From Paractinoplanes abujensis (GTDB lineage: Bacteria > Actinomycetota > Actinomycetes > Mycobacteriales > Micromonosporaceae): 64,000 nucleotides of DNA. A program made the position numbers and the translations under genes. Below the pieces are notes generated by a model. The model had not been told where the DNA came from, did no database searches, and saw nothing but the letters and a program-made list of their open reading frames with translations. Below are positions 23,488-32,538 of the stretch, piece after piece. The stretch is taken from the NCBI RefSeq assembly GCF_014204895.1, contig NZ_JACHMF010000001.1:1054001-1118000 (forward strand). Direction: 5' to 3'. Each line of letters begins with the position of its first letter. Positions within the stretch are counted from its first letter, which is position 1.

Positions 23488-25608
23488 ATGGCTACGGGTG
23501 GGGTGGCGAGACTGGTCTGCGGCCGTAGGTCGAAGTGGATCGTGCTCGCCTTGTGGATCGGCATTCTTCTTCTGACGGCGCCGCTGGCGGGAAAGCTGAC
23601 CAGCGTCGAGAAAAATGACAATTCGGCATGGCTGCCCGGTGGGGCGGAGGCAACCCAGGTCGCCGACCTGCAGAGACAGTTCCAGCCGGACGACATCGCC
23701 CCGGCGATCGTCGTCTACGAGCGGACGGGCGGCCCGCTGACGCCGGCCGACCTCGCGAAGGCCCGGGCCGACGTGGCCGGCATGAAGACCGTCGACAGCG
23801 TCGTCGACGAGAGCATCATCGGGCCGGTCCCGAGCACGGACAAGGCGGCCATCCAGGTCATCGTGCCCGTCAAGATCACCGACGACGGCTGGGACGCGCT
23901 GCCCGACATCGCCAACGCGATCACCGCCACCGCCGAGAACGGCGCACCGCCGGGCCTCGACGTCTACCTGGCCGGCCCGGTGGCGTCGGCCGCCGACTCG
24001 GCCGGGGCGTTCGCGGGCATCGACGGCACCCTGCTCTACACCACGCTCGCCGTCGTGGCGATCATCCTGCTCGTCACGTACCGCAGCCCGGTGTTGTGGC
24101 TTCTGCCGATCATCACCGCGGGCGTGGCCCTGACCAGCTCGCAGGCGGTCATCTACCTGCTCGCCAAGTACGCCGGCCTGGCGGTGAACGCGCAGAGCGC
24201 GGGCATCCTCACGGTGCTGGTCTTCGGGGCCGGCACCGACTACGCGCTCTTGCTGGTCGCCCGATATCGGGAGGAACTGCGCCGCCACTCCGACCGGCAC
24301 GAGGCGATGCAGTTCGCCCTGCACCGGGCCGGTCCCGCGATCATCGCCAGCGCCGCCACCGTGGTCGTCGGCATGCTCTGCCTGTCGCTGGCCGAGCTCA
24401 ACTCGACCGCCGGTCTGGGCCCGGTGGCCGCGATCGGCATCGCCGTCGGCCTGGGCGCCATGGTCACTTTGCTGCCGGCCCTGCTGGTGATCTGCGGCCG
24501 GTGGTTGTTCTGGCCGGTCCGCCCCCGCTACGGCACCGCCGAGCCGACCGCGACCGGTCTGTGGGCCCGGCTCGGGGGCCGGGTCGCGCGCCGCCCGCGT
24601 GCGGTCTGGATCGGCACCGCGGTGGTGCTGGGCGCGATGGCGCTGGGCCTGCTGCAGTCCAACGCGGTCGGGCTGACCTCGGCCGAGCAGTTCACCACCG
24701 AGCAGCCGTCCACGGTCGCCGAAGAGGCGCTGGCCCGGCACTTCCCCGCCGGTGGGGGCCAGCCCGTCTCCGTCGTCGCCAACGCGTCGAGCGCCGAGCA
24801 GGTGAGCCGGGAACTCGCCGCCGTGCCGGGCATCAGCGAGGTCGCCCAGCCCGTGCAGAAGGGCGGTCTCGCGCTGATCGACGGCACGCTGGCCGACCCG
24901 CCCGACAGCGCGGCCGCCCAGCGTACGGTCGAACAGGCCCGGAAAACGCTGCACGCGATACCCGGCGCCGACGCCAAGGTCGGTGGCTACACCGCGGTGG
25001 TGGTCGACATCAACGACGCCAACCGGCACGACAACCGGCTGATCATTCCCCTGGTGCTGCTGGTCGTGCTGGTCATCCTGGGCCTGCTGCTGCGGGCGAT
25101 CGTGGCCCCGCTGATCCTGATCGCGACGGTGGTGCTGTCGTTCGCGGCCGCGCTCGGCGTGAGCGTGCTGGCGTTCCGCTACCTGTTCGACTTCCCGGCC
25201 GAGGACACGTCGTTCCCGCTGTTCGTCTTCGTGTTCCTGGTCGCCCTGGGCATCGACTACAACATCTTCCTGATGACCCGCGTACGGGAGGAGGCGGTGC
25301 AGCACGGCACCCGGCGCGGTGCGCTGATCGGCCTGGCCGCGACCGGCGGCGTGATCACCTCGGCCGGCATCGTGCTCGCCGGCACGTTCGCCGCGCTGGC
25401 CAGCCTGCCGCTGGTCGCGTTCGTCGAGATCGGGTTCGCGGTGGCCTTCGGCGTCTTGCTCGACACGCTGATCGTGCGCTCGGTGCTGGTGACCGCGCTC
25501 AACCTGGACGTGGGCCGGTGGATGTGGTGGCCGTCGAAGCTCGACCGCGGCCCGCGAGAGGAAGACGAAACGCCGCTGTCATCATCGGAACCCGAACTCA
25601 CGCACTGA
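23488..25608 (+). CDS. MMPL-family (RND) transporter
   Basis: 706 aa with two repeats of one helix, one extracellular domain and five clustered helices. Typical elements: opening RRSKWIVLALWIGILLL, the Asp-Tyr proton relay segments VFGAGTDYALLLVARYREEL in the first half and VALGIDYNIFLMTRVREEAV in the second. MmpL proteins export lipids, siderophores or drugs using the proton gradient. The start is ATG 23488 with GGGGGG 8 nt upstream; the longer frame upstream is not used. No biosynthetic partner or regulator is adjacent, and the acidic/serine-rich tail is unremarkable. Confidence 0.94.
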   Translation: MATGGVARLVCGRRSKWIVLALWIGILLLTAPLAGKLTSVEKNDNSAWLPGGAEATQVADLQRQFQPDDIAPAIVVYERTGGPLTPADLAKARADVAGMKTVDSVVDESIIGPVPSTDKAAIQVIVPVKITDDGWDALPDIANAITATAENGAPPGLDVYLAGPVASAADSAGAFAGIDGTLLYTTLAVVAIILLVTYRSPVLWLLPIITAGVALTSSQAVIYLLAKYAGLAVNAQSAGILTVLVFGAGTDYALLLVARYREELRRHSDRHEAMQFALHRAGPAIIASAATVVVGMLCLSLAELNSTAGLGPVAAIGIAVGLGAMVTLLPALLVICGRWLFWPVRPRYGTAEPTATGLWARLGGRVARRPRAVWIGTAVVLGAMALGLLQSNAVGLTSAEQFTTEQPSTVAEEALARHFPAGGGQPVSVVANASSAEQVSRELAAVPGISEVAQPVQKGGLALIDGTLADPPDSAAAQRTVEQARKTLHAIPGADAKVGGYTAVVVDINDANRHDNRLIIPLVLLVVLVILGLLLRAIVAPLILIATVVLSFAAALGVSVLAFRYLFDFPAEDTSFPLFVFVFLVALGIDYNIFLMTRVREEAVQHGTRRGALIGLAATGGVITSAGIVLAGTFAALASLPLVAFVEIGFAVAFGVLLDTLIVRSVLVTALNLDVGRWMWWPSKLDRGPREEDETPLSSSEPELTH

Positions 25609-25656
25609 GCCGTCGGCTACGCACCCTGGACGGGATCCACCTGGGGAGGCATCACC

Positions 25657-25980
25657 ATGATCTTCATTACCGCCAAGTTCCCGGTGAAGCCGGAGCACGC
25701 GGACCGCTGGCCCGAGATCTCCCGGGCGTTCACCGAGGCCACCCGGGCCGAGCCGGGCTGCCTCTGGTTCGACTGGTCGCGCAGCCTCGACGACGCCAAC
25801 GAGTACGTGCTGGTGGAGGCGTTCCGCGACGGCGACGCGGGCGCGGCCCACGTCGGGTCGGCCCACTTCCAGCAGGCCCAGCGGGATCTGCCACAGTATC
25901 TGTCGGAAACACCCAAGATCGTCAGTCAGACTGTTGATCAGGACGGCTGGTCCGAACTGGGAGAACTTGCCGTCGAATAG
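25657..25980 (+). CDS. ABM-domain monooxygenase-like protein
   Basis: 107 aa dimeric alpha/beta barrel of the antibiotic biosynthesis monooxygenase family: IFITAKFPVKPEHADRW, then TRAEPGCLWFDWSRS, EYVLVEAFRDGDAGAAHVGSAHFQ and a closing VSQTV strand. Members are quinol monooxygenases or heme/aldehyde-binding proteins. A GGGGAGG site precedes the ATG. It lies 48 bp after the MmpL gene on the same strand and may share its transcript. Confidence 0.86.
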   Translation: MIFITAKFPVKPEHADRWPEISRAFTEATRAEPGCLWFDWSRSLDDANEYVLVEAFRDGDAGAAHVGSAHFQQAQRDLPQYLSETPKIVSQTVDQDGWSELGELAVE

Positions 25981-26063
25981 ACGCACGGTCGTGCCCGACC
26001 GGAGGTTCACCGCACTTGAGCGCGCTTCCTACCGTGGGTCCCCCGGGATCCTGGAGGAGCAAC

Positions 26064-28262
26064 GTGCGCGTGGCCCTGGCCGCCCTGGCGGCGGTCGTGC
26101 TGCTGGCGGCGGGCGGCGTCATCGTCTGGTCGCTGCGGTCGCCGGCGACGATCGCCCGGATCACGGCGGCCGCCGGGGGCACGGTCATGACCGGCGACGG
26201 GGTGTCGGTCCGGTTCGCGCCGGGCGCGGTCACCGCCGACACCGAGGTCCGGATCGTGCCGCGCCCGAGCATCGAGGCCCCGGACGGGCTCACCTGGCTG
26301 GCCGAGCCGGTCGCGATCACGCTCGGCGCGGGCACGCTGCGCACCTCGGCCACGATCACCCTGCCGCTGCGCGCGGAGGCTGAGGACGGCGGCCTGGTCA
26401 CCGTCGTGTCGCGCGACGGCCACCGGGTGTGGAGCAGCGAGGGCGGGATCGTCGACCGCACCGCGGGCACGATCACCACGACCGTCGGGCACCTGTCGAT
26501 CTTCTCGGCGGGCCGGGCCGTCGTGTCGGCGCCCGACCCGACCGGCGAAGGCGGAGGCGCTTACGAAGCACCCGAACCGGATTGCGGCACCACCCCCTCC
26601 GACCGCTGGACCGCCCACGTCGAGGGCGCCGCCGCGAGGGCCTGCGTGGCCGCGGGCGCCGCCGACCGGTCGGCCCTGATGCGCGTGGCCAACGGTTCCG
26701 CATCCGGCCGGTTCGCCCGGCTCGGTGGTTATCCCCCGCTCGCCGTGGCCCAGCCCAACCGGGCCAGCGCGGCCGAGACCGCGTGGCGCAAACTGGCCGA
26801 GGCCGACCGCGACTACACGTTCCTGCCCGGTCACGGCGTGCTCGACGTGTCGCTGCCCGGCAACTACGACAGCATCGACTTCGTCGCCCGTACGGGGCCC
26901 GACGTCACCCGGGCCGAATACCTCGTCGACGTGATGAGCTCCGCGTTCGTCCCGGCCGAGGTCACGGTCACCGCCGTGCGGTGCGCTCTGGCTCTGCCCC
27001 CGGACGGGCTGGACGGGCGGCTGGCCTCCTGCGTGAGCGACGCCTTCGACGCCGTGCCCGTCCTCGGCGAGGGCGCCCCGGAGAATCAGGCCCGAGCCGA
27101 CCGGGCCGACGTCCGGGGGTCCGTGATCGCGGCGATCCGCGGCCTGACCGGGGTCGTCGCGTCCCGCCCGGCCGAGCCCGACGAGTGGCGTGTCGTGGCC
27201 CGGCGCAGCCCGGTCATCCCGCGCAAGGCCCTCAACGAGCCCGGCGGGTCCATTCCCGCGGCCGTCGTCTCCACCCAGGAGCGCCTGTACGCGGCGGCCC
27301 AGCGCGACACGCTGACCGACGCGCTCCCGCCGAGCGGCCTCACGTACGCCGGCACCGGGCTCACCGGCCCGCGCGTGACCGGCGCCGTGGCCGCGCTGGT
27401 GACCACCCCGCCGCTGCGCTGGCCGTGCGACGAGACCTCACGCGACGGCTACGTCTACGGCCTGGCCGACTCCGGCCTGCTCACCTATCCGGCCCGCCTG
27501 GCCGACCTGGGCCTGCCACCCGAGGACGTCGGCATCGTGCGCCAGACGGCGGCCGGCGGCACCGACTACCGCCTGTGCATCGCGCTCGACGGCACCTGGA
27601 CGTCGCTGGTCGCGGGCATCCCGCCCGGCGACTTCCCGGCCGCGGAGGCCCGGAGACTGGCCGGGCTGGGCCCGGTGACCTGCGGGGAGACACCGGCCAA
27701 CGCGTTCGTCCCGCCCGACTCGGTCTGCCGCAGCATCGCCCGCACCGACCTCGACGGCGACGGCCGCACGGACACCCTGGTCGTCTACCAGCGGGGTGAC
27801 CGCTGGACGGCGCGCGCGGTGCTGGCCGCCGGCCGCACCTCCGACGTGCTGCTGCCGTTCGACCGCCCGGAACTGCTGGACAGCCTCGATCTGGACGGTG
27901 AGCCGGGCGAGGAGGTCGCGCTGCGCACCGGCCCCGCGGTGCGCCTGCTCTCGCTGACCTCCGACGGGCTGGTCCTGATCGAGCAGAGCTTCGCGACCGC
28001 GTCGACCCTGGCCCGTACGGCCGGGATCGGTTGTTCCGACAGCAACGGCGACGGCCGCCCCGAACTGGTGTCGGGCTCGGCCGGCTTCACCCGCGACCCG
28101 CGCACCGGCGCGATCGTGGCCGCCGCGACGGTGGAGACCCGGTGGACGTGGAGCGGGAAGAGCCTGCAGCAGGGCGAGACGATCCGCCGCCAGCTCTCCG
28201 GCCCGCAGGCCTCCTCGGCGGCGGCCCCGCCCTACTTGGACGTCACCTGCGCCTGGCGCTGA
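26064..28262 (+). CDS. Large exported protein with ZU5-like and FG-GAP-like modules
   Basis: About 732 aa from GTG 26064, fixed by GGAGGA 5 nt upstream. A single N-terminal helix (VALAALAAVVLLAAGGVIVW) is a signal anchor. Residues about 35-150 resemble a ZU5 domain (GGTVMTGDGVSVRFAPGAVTADTEVRIV). A middle region carries several Cys, likely disulfide-paired. The C-terminal third has calcium-loop FG-GAP/VCBS-like repeats: DLDGDGRTDTLVVY, DLDGEPGEEVAL and DSNGDGRPELV. The combination suggests an extracellular adhesion or signalling protein. The function is unknown, and the full architecture is not one I recognise. Confidence 0.78.
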   Translation: MRVALAALAAVVLLAAGGVIVWSLRSPATIARITAAAGGTVMTGDGVSVRFAPGAVTADTEVRIVPRPSIEAPDGLTWLAEPVAITLGAGTLRTSATITLPLRAEAEDGGLVTVVSRDGHRVWSSEGGIVDRTAGTITTTVGHLSIFSAGRAVVSAPDPTGEGGGAYEAPEPDCGTTPSDRWTAHVEGAAARACVAAGAADRSALMRVANGSASGRFARLGGYPPLAVAQPNRASAAETAWRKLAEADRDYTFLPGHGVLDVSLPGNYDSIDFVARTGPDVTRAEYLVDVMSSAFVPAEVTVTAVRCALALPPDGLDGRLASCVSDAFDAVPVLGEGAPENQARADRADVRGSVIAAIRGLTGVVASRPAEPDEWRVVARRSPVIPRKALNEPGGSIPAAVVSTQERLYAAAQRDTLTDALPPSGLTYAGTGLTGPRVTGAVAALVTTPPLRWPCDETSRDGYVYGLADSGLLTYPARLADLGLPPEDVGIVRQTAAGGTDYRLCIALDGTWTSLVAGIPPGDFPAAEARRLAGLGPVTCGETPANAFVPPDSVCRSIARTDLDGDGRTDTLVVYQRGDRWTARAVLAAGRTSDVLLPFDRPELLDSLDLDGEPGEEVALRTGPAVRLLSLTSDGLVLIEQSFATASTLARTAGIGCSDSNGDGRPELVSGSAGFTRDPRTGAIVAAATVETRWTWSGKSLQQGETIRRQLSGPQASSAAAPPYLDVTCAWR

Positions 28263-28379
28263 GTCCGGGCCGGCCGTGACATCGCTCGAGCGGTGACCCC
28301 CGGCCTGCCGCCGGGGCGACAGGCCGGGGCCCCCGGAGGTCGGCGCGGTCACCCGCACCCGCCCGGACCGGGCTCGGCC

Positions 28380-29564
28380 CTACGGGAGCAGGGCGCTGAC
28401 GGCCGGGTACCAGCGGTCGGCGATCTTGGCGTTGCCGGCGTCGTTGGGGTGGACGCCGTCGTACGTGTCGGTGGCCGGGACGAAACCGGTCCACTGGTCG
28501 ACGACCTTGATCGGGGACGCCGCGGTGGACAGGCCCGCGGCCCAGGCCGGGATGGCCGCGTTCAGGTCGACGACGCGCCGGCCGCATTCGGCGCAGTTGG
28601 AAGCGTTCATCGGGATGATCTGAGCGACCAGGATCTTCATGCCGGGGTTGGACGCGCGCATCTGACCGACCAGCTTCGTGTACGCGGCCAGGATCGTCTC
28701 GGGTGCGAAATTGCTCCACACGTCGTTGGTGCCGAAGTGCATCAGCACGACGTCGGGCTTGCTCGCCGCGAGCCAGCCGACCAGCTGGTCCTGGGCGGCC
28801 ACGGCCGACACCAGTGCGCCGCCGTGACCCTCGTTCTCGCCGTCGTACGGGAAACCGCAGCCCTGGCCGGGGAGCGTGCCCACGAAGTCGACCTTGGCCG
28901 CGGGCAGTTTCTGCCAGAGCAGGGCGCGCCAGCAGCCGGGTGAGCCGGTGATCGAGTCACCCAGCGCCATGATTTTGACCGCGGAACCGGTGGGCGGGGT
29001 GGTCGGTGGCGTCGTCGGGGGAGTGGTCGGCGGGGGTGTCGTGGGCACGGTTGCGCCAGTACACGCCACGCCGTTGAGGGCGAACGCCGACGGTACGGGG
29101 TTGCTGCCGGTCCACGAGCCGTTGAACCCGAAGCTCGCGGTGCCGTTGGTGGCCAGCGCGCCGTTCCAGGAGGCGTTGCGGACGGTGACCCCGGCTCCGG
29201 ACTGGGTGGCGGTGCCGTTCCACAGCTGGGTGATCGTCTGGCCGGCCGGGAAGGCGAAGGTCAGCGCCCAGCCGTTGACGGGGTCGCCCAGGTTGGTGAT
29301 GTCGACGGCCGCGCCGAAGCCACCCTGCCACGAGTTCGACACCGTGTAGCGAACCTGACATCCGACCGCGGCGTCGGCCCGGCTGGCGGCGCTGACCGCG
29401 CCGGTGGACAGGAGGGCGGTCGCGGCGGCCAGTACGGCCAGCCGCCGCCGGCGACCATCGGCCCGCCCGGGCTGTTCGCCGGGCCGGTGGGGCCGGGCGG
29501 CGGCCGGAGCGGGCGCGACGGCTGGGCGGGACCGGCGGGGGAGGGCCGTTCGGAGTCGGAGCAT
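28380..29564 (-). CDS. Secreted CBM2-SGNH hydrolase (carbohydrate esterase type)
   Basis: 394 aa. A very long, Arg/Pro-rich signal peptide (about 65 residues) is followed by a family-2 cellulose-binding module (GCQVRYTVSNSWQGGFG through LNGVACTG), with the two terminal Cys and surface Trp. A Thr/Pro linker follows, then an SGNH/GDSL hydrolase with block I LGDSITGSPG, block III FGTNDVW and block V DGVHPNDAGN. This matches secreted acetyl-xylan or rhamnogalacturonan acetylesterase types. The ATG has GAGGTG upstream. It is divergent from the PL11 gene across two CebR-type operators. Confidence 0.92.
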   Translation of the reverse strand: MLRLRTALPRRSRPAVAPAPAAARPHRPGEQPGRADGRRRRLAVLAAATALLSTGAVSAASRADAAVGCQVRYTVSNSWQGGFGAAVDITNLGDPVNGWALTFAFPAGQTITQLWNGTATQSGAGVTVRNASWNGALATNGTASFGFNGSWTGSNPVPSAFALNGVACTGATVPTTPPPTTPPTTPPTTPPTGSAVKIMALGDSITGSPGCWRALLWQKLPAAKVDFVGTLPGQGCGFPYDGENEGHGGALVSAVAAQDQLVGWLAASKPDVVLMHFGTNDVWSNFAPETILAAYTKLVGQMRASNPGMKILVAQIIPMNASNCAECGRRVVDLNAAIPAWAAGLSTAASPIKVVDQWTGFVPATDTYDGVHPNDAGNAKIADRWYPAVSALLP

Positions 29565-29612
29565 GGGCACCTCGGGGGCTGATTGATAACGGTGGATTTC
29601 CGCATGATGACA

Positions 29613-29626
29613 TGGGAGCGCTCCCA
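29613..29626. promoter_or_regulatory. CebR-type operator 1
   Basis: Exact TGGGAGCGCTCCCA palindrome, with flanking A/T giving a 16-bp palindrome, 48 bp upstream of the SGNH hydrolase start. This is the sequence bound by the cellobiose repressor CebR (LacI family) in streptomycetes. Confidence 0.88.
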
Positions 29627-29662
29627 TTCCAACCTTGACCACAGCGCGGCAACAAGCCACCC

Positions 29663-29676
29663 TGGGAACGCTCCCA
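29663..29676. promoter_or_regulatory. CebR-type operator 2
   Basis: TGGGAACGCTCCCA, one base from the perfect site, 30 bp upstream of the PL11 lyase start. The centres of the two sites are 50 bp apart, close to five helical turns. Confidence 0.85.
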
Positions 29677-29706
29677 TTTATCCCCCTCGATCTAAGGACA
29701 CCACTC

Positions 29707-31866
29707 GTGGCCAGAAGAGGAAAGATCGCGGCCGTCCTCGCCGTCGCCACCGCCGGCGCGGGGATCATGGTCGCGACCAGGGCCGACGCGGCCGCCGGAT
29801 GCCAGGTGCGCTACTCCGTGGCGAGCAACTGGCCGGGCGGCTTCGGCGCCGGCGTCGAGGTCGTCAACCTGGGCGACCCCGTCAACGGCTGGACGCTCAC
29901 CTTCGCCTTCCCCGGCGGCCAGGCGATCAGCCAGCTCTGGAACGGCTCGGTGACCCAGAACGGCGCCCAGGTGTCGGTGCGCGACGCCGGTTGGAACGCT
30001 TCAATAGCGACCAACGGCTCCGTGAGCTTCGGCTTCAACGCGACCGGCGACGCCACGCCCCCGGCCTCGTTCAGCCTCAACGGCGTCGCCTGCACAGGCG
30101 GAACCACGCCGACGACACCGCCCACCACGGCCCCCACGACTGCACCCCCCACAACACCGCCCACCACGGTCGCACCCGCGGACGGCAAGCAGCGGGAACG
30201 CCTCGACCGCGGCGTGATCAGCGTCCGCTCCGGCTCGGCCAACCTGGTCAGCTGGCGCTGGCTGGCCACCGACCCCTCCGGCATCGGCTTCAACGTCTAC
30301 CGCGGCACGACCAAACTCAACGCGGCGCCGATCACGGGCTCGACCAACTACCTCGACTCCGGCGCCGCGGCGAACGCGTCCTACACCGTACGGGCTGTTC
30401 TCGGCGGCACCGAGCAGGCCGCGGAGGGCCCGTCGCTCAGCTTCGCCAACGGCTACCTGGACGTGCCGATCCAGAACCCCAACAGCTCCCTGTACGCCGC
30501 CAACGACGCGAGCACGGGTGACCTCGACGGCGACGGCCGGCTCGACCTGGTGCTCAAGTGGGAGCCGCTCAACGCCAAGGACAACTCGCAGTCCGGCGTC
30601 ACCGACCCCGTCTACGTCGACGGCTACAAGCTCGACGGCACCCGGCTGTGGCGCATCAACCTGGGCCGCAACATCCGCGCCGGGGCCCACTACACCCAGT
30701 TCCAGGTGTACGACTACGACGGCGACGGCCGGGCCGAGGTGGCCATGAAGACCGCCGACGCCACCGTCTCGGGCACCGGGCAGGTGATCGGCTCGGCGAG
30801 CGCCGACCACCGCAACTCGTCGGGCTACGTGCTCACCGGCCCCGAATACCTGACGATGTTCGACGGCCGCACCGGGGCCGCGCTGTCCACCGTCGACTAC
30901 GTGCCCCCGCGCGGCACGGTGTCGAGCTGGGGCGACTCGTACGGCAACCGGGTCGACCGGTTCCTGGCCGGCACGGCCTACCTCGACGGCAGCCGCCCCA
31001 GCCTGATCATGGCGCGCGGCTACTACACCCGCAGCGTCGTCGTGGCCTGGGACTTCCGCAACGGCACGCTGACCCGCCGGTGGACGTTCGACAGCAACAG
31101 CTCGACCAACAGCGGCACCGCGGGCCAGGGCAACCACCAGCTCTCCGTGGCCGACGTGGACCGCGACGGCCGGGACGAGATCGTGTACGGGTCGCTGGCC
31201 ATCGACGACAACGGCGCGAAACTGTGGAACACCACGTACGGGCACGGCGACGCGCTGCACGTCGGTGATCTCGACCCGTCCCGTACGGGCCTGGAGGTCT
31301 TCAAAGTCGACGAGGACTCCAGCAAGCCGTCGTCGTGGTTCGCCGACGCCCGTACGGGACAGATCCTGTGGAGCACACCGGCGAACGGGGACAACGGGCG
31401 CGGCGTGTCGGCCGATATCTGGGCCGCAAGCCCCGGCGCGGAGTCGTGGTCGTCGGCGGCCGACGGCGTACGGAGTCCCTCGGGTGCCGTCGTGTCCTCG
31501 CGCAAACCGAGCTCGGCCAACTTCGTGATCTGGTGGGACGGCGACGCGCAACGCGAACTGCTCGACCAGACCCGGATCGACAAGTACGGCACGTCGTCGG
31601 ACACCCGCCTGCTCACCGCGTCGGGTGTGCACTCCAGCAACGGCACCAAGGCGACCCCGTCACTCAGCGGCGACCTGCTCGGCGACTGGCGCGAAGAGGT
31701 CATCTGGCCCACGTCCGACAACACCGCGCTGCGCATCTACTCGACCCCCATCCCGACCGACCGCCGGGTACTGACACTGCTGCACGACATCCAGTACCGC
31801 GAGGCCCTCGCCTGGCAGAACACCGCCTACAACCAGCCGCCGCACCCGAGCTTCGCCATCGGCTGA
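29707..31866 (+). CDS. Secreted CBM2-rhamnogalacturonan lyase (PL11 type)
   Basis: About 719 aa. Signal peptide, then an N-terminal CBM2 (GCQVRYSVASNWPGGFG to LNGVACTG) closely similar to that of the divergent esterase, a Thr/Pro linker, then the PL11 catalytic beta-propeller: GVISVRSGSANLVSWRWL, DYDGDGRAEVAMKTADAT, SVADVDRDGRDEIVYGS, DLLGDWREEVIWPT. Several DxDGDG loops bind calcium. It cleaves the rhamnogalacturonan-I backbone outside the cell. The start GTG 29707 (AAGGA 8 nt upstream) is chosen because both CebR operators lie before it; an upstream TTG start would place one inside the gene. Confidence 0.93.
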   Translation: MARRGKIAAVLAVATAGAGIMVATRADAAAGCQVRYSVASNWPGGFGAGVEVVNLGDPVNGWTLTFAFPGGQAISQLWNGSVTQNGAQVSVRDAGWNASIATNGSVSFGFNATGDATPPASFSLNGVACTGGTTPTTPPTTAPTTAPPTTPPTTVAPADGKQRERLDRGVISVRSGSANLVSWRWLATDPSGIGFNVYRGTTKLNAAPITGSTNYLDSGAAANASYTVRAVLGGTEQAAEGPSLSFANGYLDVPIQNPNSSLYAANDASTGDLDGDGRLDLVLKWEPLNAKDNSQSGVTDPVYVDGYKLDGTRLWRINLGRNIRAGAHYTQFQVYDYDGDGRAEVAMKTADATVSGTGQVIGSASADHRNSSGYVLTGPEYLTMFDGRTGAALSTVDYVPPRGTVSSWGDSYGNRVDRFLAGTAYLDGSRPSLIMARGYYTRSVVVAWDFRNGTLTRRWTFDSNSSTNSGTAGQGNHQLSVADVDRDGRDEIVYGSLAIDDNGAKLWNTTYGHGDALHVGDLDPSRTGLEVFKVDEDSSKPSSWFADARTGQILWSTPANGDNGRGVSADIWAASPGAESWSSAADGVRSPSGAVVSSRKPSSANFVIWWDGDAQRELLDQTRIDKYGTSSDTRLLTASGVHSSNGTKATPSLSGDLLGDWREEVIWPTSDNTALRIYSTPIPTDRRVLTLLHDIQYREALAWQNTAYNQPPHPSFAIG

Positions 31867-32125
31867 GTTTCCTCCCGGCTCCGGTCGCCCGGGGACGTCT
31901 GGCCACAGCCCGCGAGACGTCCCCGGCGGCCGGAGCGCCTACGCCGGCGCGGCGGGGGAACCCGTCGTTGTGCGCCCCTGACTGGGCCCGGCGCGTCCGT
32001 CACCGCCCCTTGGGCCGCTGATCCCAAGTCCGTCCGGGCGGCCGGTGGCTCGGACTGCGGTATCCGTGCTTCGCCATTCACAGCGCAGCCGACACGAGCG
32101 GAGCCGGATCTCTAGGATCGGGACC

Positions 32126-32497
32126 ATGATCCTGCGACACCTCACGATCGACAGTTCCGAGCCTTACGAGCTGGCCCGCTTCTGGAGCGCTGTCACCGGC
32201 TGGCCGCTCGGTGACGACGACGAGCCCGGCGACGACGAGGTGCTGATCGAGGCCCCCGCGCCCGTGCCCGGCCTGCTGTTCATCCGGGTGCCCGAGGCCA
32301 AGACGGTGAAGAACCGCCTGCACATCGACTGGATGCCCGACGAACGCACCCGCGACGAGGAGGTCGACCGTCTGACCGCCCTGGGCGCCAAGCTCTTCGA
32401 GGACCACCGCACCCCCGACGGCCTGGGCTGGGTCACCATGCAGGACCCCGAGGGCAACGAGTTCTGCGTCGAACGAAGCACCATCGAGCGGGCATGA
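32126..32497 (+). CDS. VOC-superfamily (glyoxalase-like) protein
   Basis: 123 aa with the two beta-alpha-beta-beta-beta modules of the vicinal oxygen chelate fold: ELARFWSAVTGWPLGDDD, LLFIRVPEAKTVKNRLHIDW, DRLTALGAKL and the closing MQDPEGNEFCVE. Typical of actinobacterial stand-alone VOC proteins of unknown substrate. A TAGGAT -10 hexamer lies 7 nt before the ATG, suggesting a leaderless or very short leader. The 260 bp upstream of it hold nothing recognisable. Confidence 0.87.
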   Translation: MILRHLTIDSSEPYELARFWSAVTGWPLGDDDEPGDDEVLIEAPAPVPGLLFIRVPEAKTVKNRLHIDWMPDERTRDEEVDRLTALGAKLFEDHRTPDGLGWVTMQDPEGNEFCVERSTIERA

Positions 32498-32538
32498 CGT
32501 GAGCAACCGGGGTGCTGCACGTAAGCACCACCCCGGCG

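Noticed and set aside
31867..32125. Possible gene between the PL11 and VOC genes
   Set aside because: Short frames only, no ribosome site and mixed third positions.
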